In this document: piece by piece, positions 1 through 8,335 of the stretch | Layout: each line of letters starts with the position of its first letter | Numbering within the stretch: the stretch's first letter is position 1 | Notes under the pieces: model-generated | What the model was told of the DNA's origin: nothing | The model's input: the letters and a program-made list of their open reading frames with translations, nothing else | Database searches by the model: none | NCBI GenBank assembly: GCA_002083525.1 | Contig: LWDM01000059.1 | Location: forward strand, 132,314-196,313 | DNA from: Proteobacteria bacterium SG_bin9 | Lineage (GTDB): Bacteria > Pseudomonadota > Alphaproteobacteria > Rhizobiales > Xanthobacteraceae | Direction: 5' to 3' | Length of the DNA: 64,000 nucleotides | Made by a program: the position numbers and the translations under genes

Positions 1-635
1 CGCGCGGCCGCGAGCGCTTCGAGGCTGCCGTCGAGCATGTCTACAATCCGCATCCCTCCGATGAGGTCGGGCAATTCGAATTGCTGCTGATCGAGAACGC
101 AGCCGATCGCGAGAGCGCGCGGCCGGCGCTGACGGAAGCGGGCTTCGGCAATCCGTTTCCCGGCGTGTGGGTGGCACCGCCGAACGCGGTAATGCCGTCC
201 GTCGTCGCCGGTGCAATCCGGCTGCATGCATCGGCGGAAGGCGAGATGGGACGGCGGCTCGTCGCGGCGAGCTGGTCGCTGGATCGCATCGCGGACGGCT
301 ATCGCAGTTTCATCAAGACCTTCGAGCCGCTGGCCGAGCGGATCGGGGAGGACAACGTCTCGCCTGACGATGCGATCCTCTCGCGCGTGCTGCTGATCCA
401 TCATTACCGGCGGGTCGTGCTGCGCGATCCGCTACTGCCAAACACTGCGCTCCCGGCCGGCTGGCCGGCGACGGAGGCGCGCCGCCTGTGCGCCAAGCTC
501 TACCGCGCGCTGCTTCCCGCATCCGAGCAATGGCTTGGAAAATATGGGGAAAATCAGCAGGGCACGCTGCCACCGCCCGGCGCGGAACTGCGCCGGAGAT
601 TCTCGGACATTCCGCCCAATATGTTACAGAAATAA
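1..635 (+). CDS. paaX: PaaX, phenylacetate operon repressor (3' part only)
   Basis: This is the C-terminal part of the GntR-like transcriptional repressor PaaX, which binds phenylacetyl-CoA and controls paa catabolic genes. The reading frame is open from base 3, so the gene starts outside the window. About 210 residues are visible. The segment DPLLPNTALPAGWPATEARR near the end, followed by a helical region ending at residue K before TAA, is typical of the PaaX C-terminal domain. It lies directly upstream of paaA in the same orientation with 56 bases between, so it probably controls that promoter. The DNA-binding N-terminus is not visible, so this rests on the C-terminal domain and on context. 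Confidence 0.85.
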   Translation, partial: RGRERFEAAVEHVYNPHPSDEVGQFELLLIENAADRESARPALTEAGFGNPFPGVWVAPPNAVMPSVVAGAIRLHASAEGEMGRRLVAASWSLDRIADGYRSFIKTFEPLAERIGEDNVSPDDAILSRVLLIHHYRRVVLRDPLLPNTALPAGWPATEARRLCAKLYRALLPASEQWLGKYGENQQGTLPPPGAELRRRFSDIPPNMLQK

Positions 636-691
636 CTTGCTGTTCATATTTTATGTTATATATTTGGACGTGTCTTGAGGAGGAAACGGCC
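636..691 (+). promoter_or_regulatory. paaX-paaA spacer, likely paaA promoter and PaaX operator
   Basis: This 56-base spacer is strikingly AT-rich for the window, with the run CATATTTTATGTTATATATT around 646-665. A strong ribosome binding site, GGAGGA at about 678-683, precedes the paaA ATG. AT-rich spacers with imperfect TGTT/AACA symmetry fit a promoter with a PaaX-type operator, but no exact operator consensus was identified, so the regulator assignment is inference from position. Confidence 0.4.
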
Positions 692-1678
692 ATGTACACT
701 CAGGCGCTCAACGCAACCGACACAGAAGTTGCCAACATCGAGGACGCCGCGCAGGCGGCGCGCTTTCAGGCGCGCATCGACGATGACGATCGCATCGAGG
801 CGAACGACTGGATGCCGGCGGCCTATCGCCGGACGCTGACGCGTCAGATCTCCCAGCACGCGCATTCCGAAATCGTCGGCATGCTGCCGGAAGGCAACTG
901 GATCACCCGCGCGCCGACCTTGCGCCGCAAGGCCGCGCTGCTTGCAAAGGTGCAGGACGAATGCGGGCACGGCCTTTATCTTTACGCCGCCGCCGAGACG
1001 CTCGGCACCTCGCGTGAAGAGCTCATCGACGCCATGCTGAGCGGCAAGGCGAAGTATTCCTCGATCTTCAATTATCCCACACCGACCTGGGCCGACATCG
1101 GCGCGATCGGCTGGCTCGTCGACGGTGCGGCGATCATGAATCAGATTCCGCTGTGCCGTTGTTCGTACGGTCCCTATGCGCGCGCAATGATCCGCGTCTG
1201 CAAGGAAGAGTCGTTCCATCAGCGCCAGGGTTACGAAATCATGGTGACGCTGTCGCGCGGCACGCCTGAGCAGAAGGCCATGGCGCAGGACGCACTAAAC
1301 CGCTGGTGGTGGCCGTGCCTGATGATGTTCGGCCCGCCGGACAGCAGCAGCCAGCACAGCGATCAGTCCATGAACTGGAAGATCAAGCGCTTCTCCAACG
1401 ACGACCTGCGCCAGAAGTTCGTCGATGCGACGGTGCCGCAGGCGCAGTACCTCGGCCTGACGATCCCCGATGCGGATCTGAAGTGGAACGGGGAGACGAA
1501 GCATTGGGAGTATGGCGAGATCGACTGGGACGAATTCAAGCAGGTGCTCGCCGGCAACGGCCCGTGCAACCGCGATCGCATGGCCGTGCGCCGCAAGGCG
1601 CACGACGAAGGCGCGTGGGTTCGCGAAGCCGCCGCCGCTTACGCCGAAAAACAGAAGGCGCGGCGCGCTGCTGCCTGA
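692..1678 (+). CDS. paaA: PaaA, catalytic subunit of the phenylacetyl-CoA 1,2-epoxidase
   Basis: PaaA is the diiron oxygenase subunit of the PaaABC(D)E complex, which epoxidises the aromatic ring of phenylacetyl-CoA using O2 and electrons delivered by PaaE. The protein has 328 residues, the normal size. Carboxylate/histidine iron-ligand motifs are visible: E90 and H93 in QDECGHGLYLYAAAE, and E173 and H176 in KEESFHQRQG. The start at 692 is chosen because GGAGGA lies just upstream and the N-terminus MYTQALN fits the family; the frame stays open further upstream, but that part overlaps paaX. It is first in a tight paaABCDE run. Confidence 0.95.
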   Translation: MYTQALNATDTEVANIEDAAQAARFQARIDDDDRIEANDWMPAAYRRTLTRQISQHAHSEIVGMLPEGNWITRAPTLRRKAALLAKVQDECGHGLYLYAAAETLGTSREELIDAMLSGKAKYSSIFNYPTPTWADIGAIGWLVDGAAIMNQIPLCRCSYGPYARAMIRVCKEESFHQRQGYEIMVTLSRGTPEQKAMAQDALNRWWWPCLMMFGPPDSSSQHSDQSMNWKIKRFSNDDLRQKFVDATVPQAQYLGLTIPDADLKWNGETKHWEYGEIDWDEFKQVLAGNGPCNRDRMAVRRKAHDEGAWVREAAAAYAEKQKARRAAA

Positions 1679-1690
1679 CGGGAGGACATC

Positions 1691-1978
1691 ATGACCACGC
1701 CAAACACACAGCTCTGGGAAGTCTTCATCCGCAGCCGCAACGGCCTTGCGCACAAGCACTGCGGCTCGCTGCACGCGGCCGATGCGACGCTGGCGCTGCA
1801 GGCGGCGCGTGACATCTACACCCGCCGCGGCGAAGGGCTGTCGATCTGGGTCGTGCCGTCGAACGCCATCATCGCCTCCGATCCGTCGGAGAAGGGCATG
1901 ATGTTCGAGCCGGCGATGTCGAAGATCTACCGGCATCCGACGTTCTACGACGTGCCGGACGAAGTCGGGCATATGTGA
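1691..1978 (+). CDS. paaB: PaaB, structural subunit of the phenylacetyl-CoA epoxidase
   Basis: PaaB is a small subunit (95 residues here) needed for assembly of the PaaABCE epoxidase; it bridges PaaAC units and carries no cofactor. The N-terminal pattern WEVFIRSRNGLAHKHCGSLH and the later segment IWVVPSNAIIASDP are family hallmarks. GGAGG lies 7 bases upstream of the ATG. It follows paaA by 12 bases and precedes paaC by 63 bases, so it belongs to the same operon. Confidence 0.95.
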   Translation: MTTPNTQLWEVFIRSRNGLAHKHCGSLHAADATLALQAARDIYTRRGEGLSIWVVPSNAIIASDPSEKGMMFEPAMSKIYRHPTFYDVPDEVGHM

Positions 1979-2041
1979 GCGCCGATACGGCTTGACGAAA
2001 CGGCCGCGTCGCGCGGCCTCGACGATTTCAGGAACACGATC

Positions 2042-2818
2042 ATGGCGACAGGTTCGATTTCCGTGACCGAGAGCCCGTTGGTGCTTTACGCGCTGCGCCG
2101 GGCGGACGATGCGCTGATCCTCGGCCATCGCCTGTCGGAGTGGTGTGGCCATGGGCCGATGCTGGAAGAGGACATGGCGCTCGCCAACATGGGCCTCGAT
2201 CTGATCGGGCAGGCGCGCGAACTCTACACCTACGCCGGGAAGGTCGAAGGTGCAGGCCACGATGAGGACAAGCTCGCCTATCTGCGCGACGTGCTTCAGT
2301 ACCGCAATCTGCTGCTGGTCGAGCAGCCGAACGGCGACTTCGCCAAGACCATTGTGCGGCAGTTCTTCTACTCGGCGTTCGCCGATCCGTACTGGCGTGC
2401 GATGATGGCCTCCACGGACGCGACGCTGGCCGCGATTGCCGCGAAGTCCGAGAAGGAAAGCGCCTACCACCTTCGCCACACCGCCGAGTGGATGATCCGC
2501 CTCGGCGATGGCACGGCGGAAAGCGCGCGCCGCGCGCAGGCGGCCATCGATGATCTCTGGGCGTTTACGGGCGAACTCTTCCACAAGGACGAGAGCGAAG
2601 CCGCGCTGATCAAGTCCGGCGCGATTGTCGATCCGGAGACACTGCGCACGCGCTGGACGGACACGGTCGAGGCCGTTCTTCATCAGGCGCTGTTGAAGAA
2701 GCCGTCGAACGACTGGATGCAGAAGGGCGGCCGCACTGGCCGTCATACCGAGCATCTCGGCCATCTTCTGAGCGAGCTGCAATCGATGCAGCGGACTTAT
2801 CCGGGCGCGACATGGTGA
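2042..2818 (+). CDS. paaC: PaaC, non-catalytic ferritin-like subunit of the epoxidase
   Basis: PaaC (258 residues) pairs with PaaA in the phenylacetyl-CoA epoxidase. It has the ferritin-like fold but acts as scaffold. Recognisable family segments are ADDALILGHRLSEWCGHGP near residue 20 and LANMGLDLIGQARELY around residue 50, followed by EKESAYHLRHTAEWMIRLGD near residue 140. The gene overlaps the start of paaD by 7 bases, a sign of translational coupling. Confidence 0.95.
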   Translation: MATGSISVTESPLVLYALRRADDALILGHRLSEWCGHGPMLEEDMALANMGLDLIGQARELYTYAGKVEGAGHDEDKLAYLRDVLQYRNLLLVEQPNGDFAKTIVRQFFYSAFADPYWRAMMASTDATLAAIAAKSEKESAYHLRHTAEWMIRLGDGTAESARRAQAAIDDLWAFTGELFHKDESEAALIKSGAIVDPETLRTRWTDTVEAVLHQALLKKPSNDWMQKGGRTGRHTEHLGHLLSELQSMQRTYPGATW

Positions 2819-3312
2819 CGAGCCACGAGGCACGCGATCTGCGTCAGGCCGCCTGGGATGCGGCGGCGCAGGTGGTGGATCCGGAGATTCCGGTGCTGAC
2901 CATCGCTGATCTCGGCGTGCTGCGCGATGTGACGGTGACCGACGACGGTGTCGAGGTGGCGATCACGCCGACCTATTCCGGCTGCCCGGCGATGAACATG
3001 ATCGCACTCGAGATTGAGCTGGCGCTGACGCGTCAGGGCATTCTCAATCCGAAGGTGAAGACGGTGCTCTCGCCGGCCTGGACCACGGACTGGATGACCG
3101 AGGACGGCCGCCGCAAGCTGAAGGACTACGGCATCGCACCGCCGATCGCAGGCAGTGGCCGCCGTGCGCTGTTCGGCGAGCAGGAAGTCGCGTGCCCGCA
3201 GTGCGGCTCGACTGAGACCGAGGTGCTGTCGGAATTCGGCTCGACCTCGTGCAAGGCGCTGTGGCGCTGCCGCGCGTGCCGCGAACCCTTCGACTATTTC
3301 AAGTGTCACTGA
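2812..3312 (+). CDS. paaD: PaaD, Fe-S/metal maturation protein of the epoxidase
   Basis: PaaD (called PaaJ in some species) combines an N-terminal MIP18/DUF59 domain (residues about 10-110, with VVDPEIPVLTIADLGVLRDV and TYSGCPAM) and a C-terminal zinc-ribbon-like segment with cysteine pairs CPQCGS and CRACREP ending in KCH. It is needed for epoxidase activity, probably through iron-sulphur or diiron maturation. Length is 166 residues. It overlaps paaC and lies 11 bases before paaE. Confidence 0.93.
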   Translation: MVTSHEARDLRQAAWDAAAQVVDPEIPVLTIADLGVLRDVTVTDDGVEVAITPTYSGCPAMNMIALEIELALTRQGILNPKVKTVLSPAWTTDWMTEDGRRKLKDYGIAPPIAGSGRRALFGEQEVACPQCGSTETEVLSEFGSTSCKALWRCRACREPFDYFKCH

Positions 3313-3323
3313 GGCCGACTGCA

Positions 3324-4406
3324 ATGTCAGCGCACACCCCGAAATTTCACCGCCTGGTGATCAACGATCTGCGGCGCGAGACAGCGGATGCTGTCTCGAT
3401 CACCTTCGCTATTCCGAAGGAGCTGTCCGAGGATTACGCCTTCGCACCGGGTCAGTACCTGACCTTGCGAACGACGATGGACGGCGAGGAGGTTCGCCGC
3501 TCGTATTCGATCTGCTCAGCGCCGGACGATCATGAGCTGCGCATCGCGGTAAAGAAGGTCGACGGCGGCGCGTTCTCGACCTGGGCGCTCGAAGATCTGC
3601 GGTTCGGCGACGAACTCGATGTGATGACGCCGACCGGCCGCTTCGGCGTGGCGCATGCGCCCGATCAGGCGCGCATTCATGTCGGCTTTGCTGCGGGCTC
3701 CGGCATCACGCCGATCATCTCGATCGTTCGCGGCATTCTCGTGCGCGAACCGAATAGCCGCTTCTTCCTGTTCTACGGCAACCGCACCGCCAATGGCGTG
3801 CTGTTCCGCGAGGCGCTGGAGGAGTTGAAGGACCGTTTCATGGGCCGCTTCTCGCTGTTCCATGTGCTGTCGCAGGAAGAGCAGGATCTGCCGATTCTGT
3901 ATGGCCGTCTCGATCGCGAGAAGGTCGAGGTGCTGCTGCGCGCGATGGCGCCGGCGGCGGCTGTCGATCATGTGTTCGTCTGCGGGCCGACCGCGATGAG
4001 CGAGGAAATTGAAAAGACATGCCTCGATCTCGGCATCGCCGCCGATCGTCTGCATGTCGAGCGTTTCGTCTCCGGTCTCGGCGGCAAGCCACGGCCGAAG
4101 CCGGTGATCGCGCTGGAAGCGCCGCCGAAAGCGGTCGCCGCGCTGATCGTCGACGGTAAGCGCAAGGATGTGCCTGTTGCGGAGGGCGAAGCCATTCTCG
4201 ATGCGGCCCTACGCGCCGGCATGGACCTGCCGTACGCGTGCAAGGGCGGCATGTGCAGCACCTGCCGCGCCAAGGTCGTCGAAGGTTCAGCGGAGATGGA
4301 GCTGAACTACTCGCTGGAGAAGTGGGAGCTGGACGCCGGCTTCGTGCTGACCTGCCAGGCGCATCCGACGACCGGGCGCATCGTCGTCGACTACGACCAG
4401 ATGTAA
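3324..4406 (+). CDS. paaE: PaaE, reductase subunit of the phenylacetyl-CoA epoxidase
   Basis: PaaE moves electrons from NADPH to the PaaA diiron centre. The 360-residue protein has the FAD-binding fold first (RRSYSICSAPDD near residue 55), then the NAD(P) domain (GFAAGSGITPIISI near residue 125), then a plant-type [2Fe-2S] domain at the C-terminus with YACKGGMCSTCRAK and a later LTCQAHP cysteine. The ATG at 3324 is preferred over an upstream in-frame start that would overlap paaD. The gene ends 4 bases before the stop of the convergent thioesterase gene. Confidence 0.95.
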   Translation: MSAHTPKFHRLVINDLRRETADAVSITFAIPKELSEDYAFAPGQYLTLRTTMDGEEVRRSYSICSAPDDHELRIAVKKVDGGAFSTWALEDLRFGDELDVMTPTGRFGVAHAPDQARIHVGFAAGSGITPIISIVRGILVREPNSRFFLFYGNRTANGVLFREALEELKDRFMGRFSLFHVLSQEEQDLPILYGRLDREKVEVLLRAMAPAAAVDHVFVCGPTAMSEEIEKTCLDLGIAADRLHVERFVSGLGGKPRPKPVIALEAPPKAVAALIVDGKRKDVPVAEGEAILDAALRAGMDLPYACKGGMCSTCRAKVVEGSAEMELNYSLEKWELDAGFVLTCQAHPTTGRIVVDYDQM

Positions 4407-4410
4407 GGCG

Positions 4411-4833
4411 CTACTTACTATCGCGCAGCAGCGCGTACGCTGTCTGTGCCATCGCTGCGGGTTTCTCGTCCTTGTCGGTGCGGATCGACACGCTGCCGTA
4501 AGCCATCGTTTTGCCGATGCGCACCACGCGCGCTTCCGCCAGCGCATCCGCCTTCATGACCGGGCGCAAGAAGTGCACGGTTTGGTCGACAGTGGTCATC
4601 GGAAAATATTCGCCGGCATTCGCCGAGATCGCGAACACCATCGCCGTGTCGGCCAGACTCATCAGCGCCTGACCGCAGACGACGCCGTTGTCGCGGCACA
4701 GCCGATCCGAGAAGCGCATGCGCAAGGTCGCGTGCTCCGGCGAAATGCTTTCGACCGACAGATCGAGGTCCTGCACCCACGATGCGAAGACCGTCTCCAG
4801 CAGCGTGTCGGCGGCGGCTTTATCGAATGGCAT
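4411..4833 (-). CDS. PaaI-like hotdog thioesterase
   Basis: This 140-residue protein has the hotdog thioesterase pattern: DNGVVCGQALMSLADTAMVF around residue 48, then TTVDQTVHFLRPV and a C-terminal strand region. PaaI-type enzymes hydrolyse ring-modified phenylacetyl-CoA or dead-end CoA esters. It is the second such gene in the cluster and is distinct in sequence from the paaI at 10358-10810. It is the last gene of the minus-strand run. Its ATG directly abuts the hairpin element at 4834-4909, so its ribosome binding region lies inside the hairpin stem. Substrate unknown. Confidence 0.75.
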   Translation of the reverse strand: MPFDKAAADTLLETVFASWVQDLDLSVESISPEHATLRMRFSDRLCRDNGVVCGQALMSLADTAMVFAISANAGEYFPMTTVDQTVHFLRPVMKADALAEARVVRIGKTMAYGSVSIRTDKDEKPAAMAQTAYALLRDSK

Positions 4834-4909
4834 CTAGTACCCACTTTCCGAAGTTCGTGCACCGTTTCGGAGCCCACCTGTCACGAACTTCGGAAAGTAA
4901 TGGTACTAG
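4834..4909. repeat. CTAGTACC-bounded hairpin element A
   Basis: A 76-base imperfect palindrome begins CTAGTACC and ends GGTACTAG. The inner stem CTTTCCGAAGTTCGTG (left) matches CACGAACTTCGGAAAG (right) exactly. The left arm continues into TGCACCGTTT towards the loop. The element starts at the base next to the thioesterase start codon. A relative, element B, follows 13 bases away. Confidence 0.85.
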
Positions 4910-4922
4910 CAAACATAAAAAT

Positions 4923-5000
4923 CTAGTACCGCTTTCTATCTGAAGTCCCTGGATTGAAGTCGCGGCAAACGGTGCAGGGACTTCAGATAGGCGGTACTAG
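4923..5000. repeat. CTAGTACC-bounded hairpin element B (inverted relative of A)
   Basis: A 78-base palindrome begins CTAGTACCGC and ends GCGGTACTAG, with stem TATCTGAAGTCCCTG pairing with CAGGGACTTCAGATA. Read on the minus strand it has the same order as element A: CTAGTACC, a stem containing GAAGT, then TGCACCGTTT towards the loop. The stems differ in sequence but each is internally paired. It lies 6 bases beyond the P450 stop codon. Confidence 0.85.
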
Positions 5001-5006
5001 GAATCC

Positions 5007-6251
5007 TCAGGCGAGCTTGACGGGCAGATGAGTGAAGCCGCGGAAGCGGACGCGCGGTGCGCGCTGTCCTTTGCCGTTTGCGGCGTAATCCGGAAAGCGT
5101 TCAAGGAAACGGCTGATGGCGATGCGCCCCTCCAGCCGCGCGAGCGCGAGGCCGGCACAGATATGCGGGCCGGACGCAAAGGCGAGATGGCGGTTCGGCG
5201 CGCGGCCGATGTCGAGCCGTTCCGGATCGGCGAATACTTCCGGATCGCGGTTGGCGCCGCCGATACAGAGCGTCACCAGCGTCCCGGCAGGAAGTGCGAC
5301 GCCATCGAGATCTGCGTCTTCGACCACGCGGCGATTGCCGAGCTGGTTTGAGCTCTCGAAACGCAGGAATTCCTCGATTGCGGTTTTGATCAGCGACGGA
5401 TCATTCCGCAGGCGCTGGCGCTGGTCGGGCCAACGCATCAGCAATTCGAGGCCATTACCAATGAGATTGGTCGTGGTCTCGTGACCGGCATTGAGGATGA
5501 AGATACAGTTCTGCAGCAGCTCGATTTCGCTGAGGCGCTCGTCGCCTTCGCCCTGAATGAGGCGCGTCAGCACATCGCGATCGGCATCGCCGGGATTGCG
5601 GCGGCGGTCGGCGACGAGCTTGCGCAGATAATTGAGGAAGTCCTGCACGGCGGTTTCGCCACGCGCCCGCTGCTCGGGCGTGAGGAACGGTTCGAGCGCG
5701 CCGAGAATCGCGAGCGACCAATCGCGTAGCGGCCCGCGTTCGTCGTGCGGAACGCCGAGCAGATTGCCTATCACCTCGATCGGAATGGCGGAGGCGAAAT
5801 CTTCGATGAGATCAACGTCGCCTTTTGCGGCCATGCCGTCGAGCAGACGATCGACCAGCCTGACGAGGCCCGGTTCCATCTCGCTAATGGCACGGGGATT
5901 GAGCGCGCCCGAGATCAACCGGCGGACGCGCGTATGCAGCGGCGGGTCGCTGAACACGAGGCTCGTCGTGTGATGCTGGAACAGCAGCGAGTGCGTGCCG
6001 TACTTCGGGCCAAACTCGACCTTCTTGTCGGAACTGAAGCGCGTCGTGTCCTTGTAGATCGCTTCAAGATCGCGATGACGCGTCAGGAACAGCGATCCAT
6101 CCGGCATGCGATGCAGCGGATCGTGCTCACGCAGCGCGCGATACGTCGGGTAAGGATCGTCGTAGAACGACTGCGGCAAGTCCTTCAGCGAGAAGTCGTG
6201 CGCCGTCTCTTCTGCTGAAGGTGCCTTCGCGACGATGCCGGGTTGGCTCAT
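5007..6251 (-). CDS. Cytochrome P450
   Basis: This 414-residue soluble bacterial P450 has the I-helix oxygen-activation motif AGHETTTN (residues 255-262), the ExxR motif EFLR (294-297) and the haem-binding loop FASGPHICAG with C365 as the thiolate ligand. P450s use ferredoxin/reductase electrons to insert oxygen, but no ferredoxin or reductase gene adjoins it. It starts 15 bases after the paaZ stop, in the same direction, so it is probably co-transcribed with paaG-I-K-R-Z. P450s are not a standard part of the phenylacetyl-CoA pathway; a role in making or detoxifying an aromatic acid is inference. Confidence 0.92.
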   Translation of the reverse strand: MSQPGIVAKAPSAEETAHDFSLKDLPQSFYDDPYPTYRALREHDPLHRMPDGSLFLTRHRDLEAIYKDTTRFSSDKKVEFGPKYGTHSLLFQHHTTSLVFSDPPLHTRVRRLISGALNPRAISEMEPGLVRLVDRLLDGMAAKGDVDLIEDFASAIPIEVIGNLLGVPHDERGPLRDWSLAILGALEPFLTPEQRARGETAVQDFLNYLRKLVADRRRNPGDADRDVLTRLIQGEGDERLSEIELLQNCIFILNAGHETTTNLIGNGLELLMRWPDQRQRLRNDPSLIKTAIEEFLRFESSNQLGNRRVVEDADLDGVALPAGTLVTLCIGGANRDPEVFADPERLDIGRAPNRHLAFASGPHICAGLALARLEGRIAISRFLERFPDYAANGKGQRAPRVRFRGFTHLPVKLA

Positions 6252-6266
6252 ACTCGCGCCACCTTA

Positions 6267-8300
6267 TCAAGCTGCTTTGGGCCTTACGGCGTTCATCGTC
6301 AGCAGCTCATAAGTCGCAGCCGTCTCGTCCTTGTCGGTGAGAATTTCCACATCCCAGCGCACTTCGCCGTACTGCTTGTTGCGGGGCGACTTTTCCTTCG
6401 CGGTCAGGCGAACCTTGATGGTTTCACCTGGTTGCAGCGGCTTTATGAAACGCAGCGTATCGAGGCCATAGTTCGCCAGAACTGGACCTGGATCGGGATC
6501 GACGAACAGTCCGGCGGCGAACGACAGCAGCAGGTAGCCGTGCGCAACGCGGCCGGGGAAGAACGGGTGCCCCTTCGTCGCTTCCTCGTCCATGTGGGCG
6601 TAGAACGTATCGCCGGTGAAGTGCGCGAAGTGCTCGACATCCTCAAGCGTAACAGTGCGGTTCTTCGAGAAGAACGTCTGGCCGATGTCGAGATCTTCGT
6701 AGTGATAACGGAAGGGATGCTTGTCTTTCTCGATGATCGGCGCGCCCTTCATCCAGCGGCCGGTGATGGACGCGAGCATCGCCGGCGAACCCTGCACCGC
6801 GGTGCGCTGCATGTAATGATTGACGCTGCGGATGCCGCCGAGCTCTTCGCCACCGCCGGCGCGGCCGGGTCCGCCGTGCACCAGATGCGGCATCGGCGAG
6901 CCGTGACCGGTCTGCTCCTTGCCGCAGTCGCGATCGATCAGTACCAGCCGGCCGTGGAAGCTGCCGATGCCGAAGGTGAGATCGCGGGCGAGCGCTGCGT
7001 CATGCGTGTAGACGGAGGCAACGAGGCTGCCGCCGCCGCGGTTGGTGAGCGCGATGGCTTCGTTGATGTCGCGATAGCCCATCACGGTGCTGACCGGGCC
7101 GAATGCCTCGATCGCATGAACGTTGGTGGCCTTGATCGGATCGGCGCAGTGCAGCAGCATCGGCGGCAGGAATGCGCCTGTCTTGGCATCGCCGCCCTCG
7201 ACGGTGAAATGCTCGGGGTCGCCGACGACGATCTGCGCTTCCTTCTGCAGCGATGCGACGTGCGCGAGCACGTCGTTACGCTGGCCGAGGCCGACCACGG
7301 GGCCCATGCGGACACTCTCAAGCTCCGGATTGCCGACGGTGATCTTCGCCAACCGTTCGCGCAGCGCCGCAATGACGGCATCGACATGGGCGCTCGGTGC
7401 AAATGCGCGGCGAATGGCGGTGCACTTCTGCCCGGCCTTCACCGTCATTTCCTTGGCGACTTCCTTGATGAAAAGATCGAACTCAGGCGTGCCGGGTGCG
7501 GCGTCCGGCGCGAGAATGGCGGCGTTCAGCGAATCGCGCTCGGCGACGAAGCGCACGGCTTCGCGTGCGATCACCGGATGGCGTTGTAACTGCTCGGACG
7601 TAGCCGCCGAACCGGTGAAGGACACGAGGTCCTGGCAGGTGAGATGGTCGAACAGGTCGCCGGTCGAGCCGACCACGAGCTGGAAGGCACCCTCGGGAAG
7701 AATCTTCGACTCCGCGATCATGCGCGCGAGCGCATGCGCGACATAGGACGTGACAGTCGCGGGCTTGGTCACCACGGGCACGCCGGCGAGGATCGCGGGC
7801 GCGAGCTTCTCCAGCATGCCCCAGCAGGGGAAGTTGAACGCGTTGATGTGGACCGCGACGCCTTGCAGCGAGGTGAGGATGTGCTGTCCGGCGAACGTGC
7901 CGGTCTTGCCGAGCACTTCCGGCGTGCCGTCGATCAGGAACGTGGCGTTCGGCAGTTCGCGGCGGCCCTTGCTGGCGTAGACGAACAGCGTGCCGATGCC
8001 ACCGTCGACGTCGATCATGTTGTCGGTGCGCGTCGCGCCGGTCTGGAACGACAACTTGTAGAGCTGGTCTTTTCGCTCGGTGATGTATTGCGCGAGGCCC
8101 TTCAGCAAATCCGCGCGCTGGTGGAAGGTCAGCTTGCGCAGGTTCTTTCCGCCGGTCGCACGCGCATAGGTGAGGATCTCGCGCATGTCGAGGCCGCCGC
8201 TGGTCGCTTCCGCCACCACGTCACCGCTGACGGCGCTGCGTACTTCGACCAGATCGCACCCGGCGACCCATTTGTCCTTGACGAGACTTTCGAGCTTCAT
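6267..8300 (-). CDS. paaZ: PaaZ, oxepin-CoA hydrolase / semialdehyde dehydrogenase
   Basis: PaaZ is bifunctional. The C-terminal MaoC-like domain opens the oxepin-CoA ring, and the N-terminal aldehyde dehydrogenase domain oxidises the resulting reactive semialdehyde. The protein has 677 residues, close to the usual 680. The dehydrogenase catalytic cysteine is in AGQKCTAIRRAF, and the hydratase D/H pair is in FTGDTFYAHMDEEA. The start is set at MKLESLVKD because the longer open frame upstream has no family similarity. It lies between the TetR gene (36 bases upstream) and the P450 (15 bases downstream). Confidence 0.95.
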   Translation of the reverse strand: MKLESLVKDKWVAGCDLVEVRSAVSGDVVAEATSGGLDMREILTYARATGGKNLRKLTFHQRADLLKGLAQYITERKDQLYKLSFQTGATRTDNMIDVDGGIGTLFVYASKGRRELPNATFLIDGTPEVLGKTGTFAGQHILTSLQGVAVHINAFNFPCWGMLEKLAPAILAGVPVVTKPATVTSYVAHALARMIAESKILPEGAFQLVVGSTGDLFDHLTCQDLVSFTGSAATSEQLQRHPVIAREAVRFVAERDSLNAAILAPDAAPGTPEFDLFIKEVAKEMTVKAGQKCTAIRRAFAPSAHVDAVIAALRERLAKITVGNPELESVRMGPVVGLGQRNDVLAHVASLQKEAQIVVGDPEHFTVEGGDAKTGAFLPPMLLHCADPIKATNVHAIEAFGPVSTVMGYRDINEAIALTNRGGGSLVASVYTHDAALARDLTFGIGSFHGRLVLIDRDCGKEQTGHGSPMPHLVHGGPGRAGGGEELGGIRSVNHYMQRTAVQGSPAMLASITGRWMKGAPIIEKDKHPFRYHYEDLDIGQTFFSKNRTVTLEDVEHFAHFTGDTFYAHMDEEATKGHPFFPGRVAHGYLLLSFAAGLFVDPDPGPVLANYGLDTLRFIKPLQPGETIKVRLTAKEKSPRNKQYGEVRWDVEILTDKDETAATYELLTMNAVRPKAA

Positions 8301-8335
8301 GGCATCACTTCTTGCTTGGTGAGGTACTGGACAAG

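Noticed and set aside
488..691. Upstream extension of paaA by 68 codons
   Set aside because: It overlaps paaX out of frame and lacks similarity; the ATG at 692 has a strong ribosome binding site.
1295..2833. Long open frame of 512 codons on the minus strand
   Set aside because: It lies opposite paaA, paaB and paaC, which have clear family motifs; the frame is a codon-bias shadow of GC-rich coding DNA.
6243..7589. 448-codon open frame on the plus strand opposite paaZ
   Set aside because: Arg/Asp-rich shadow translation with no recognisable domain; paaZ is well supported on the other strand.
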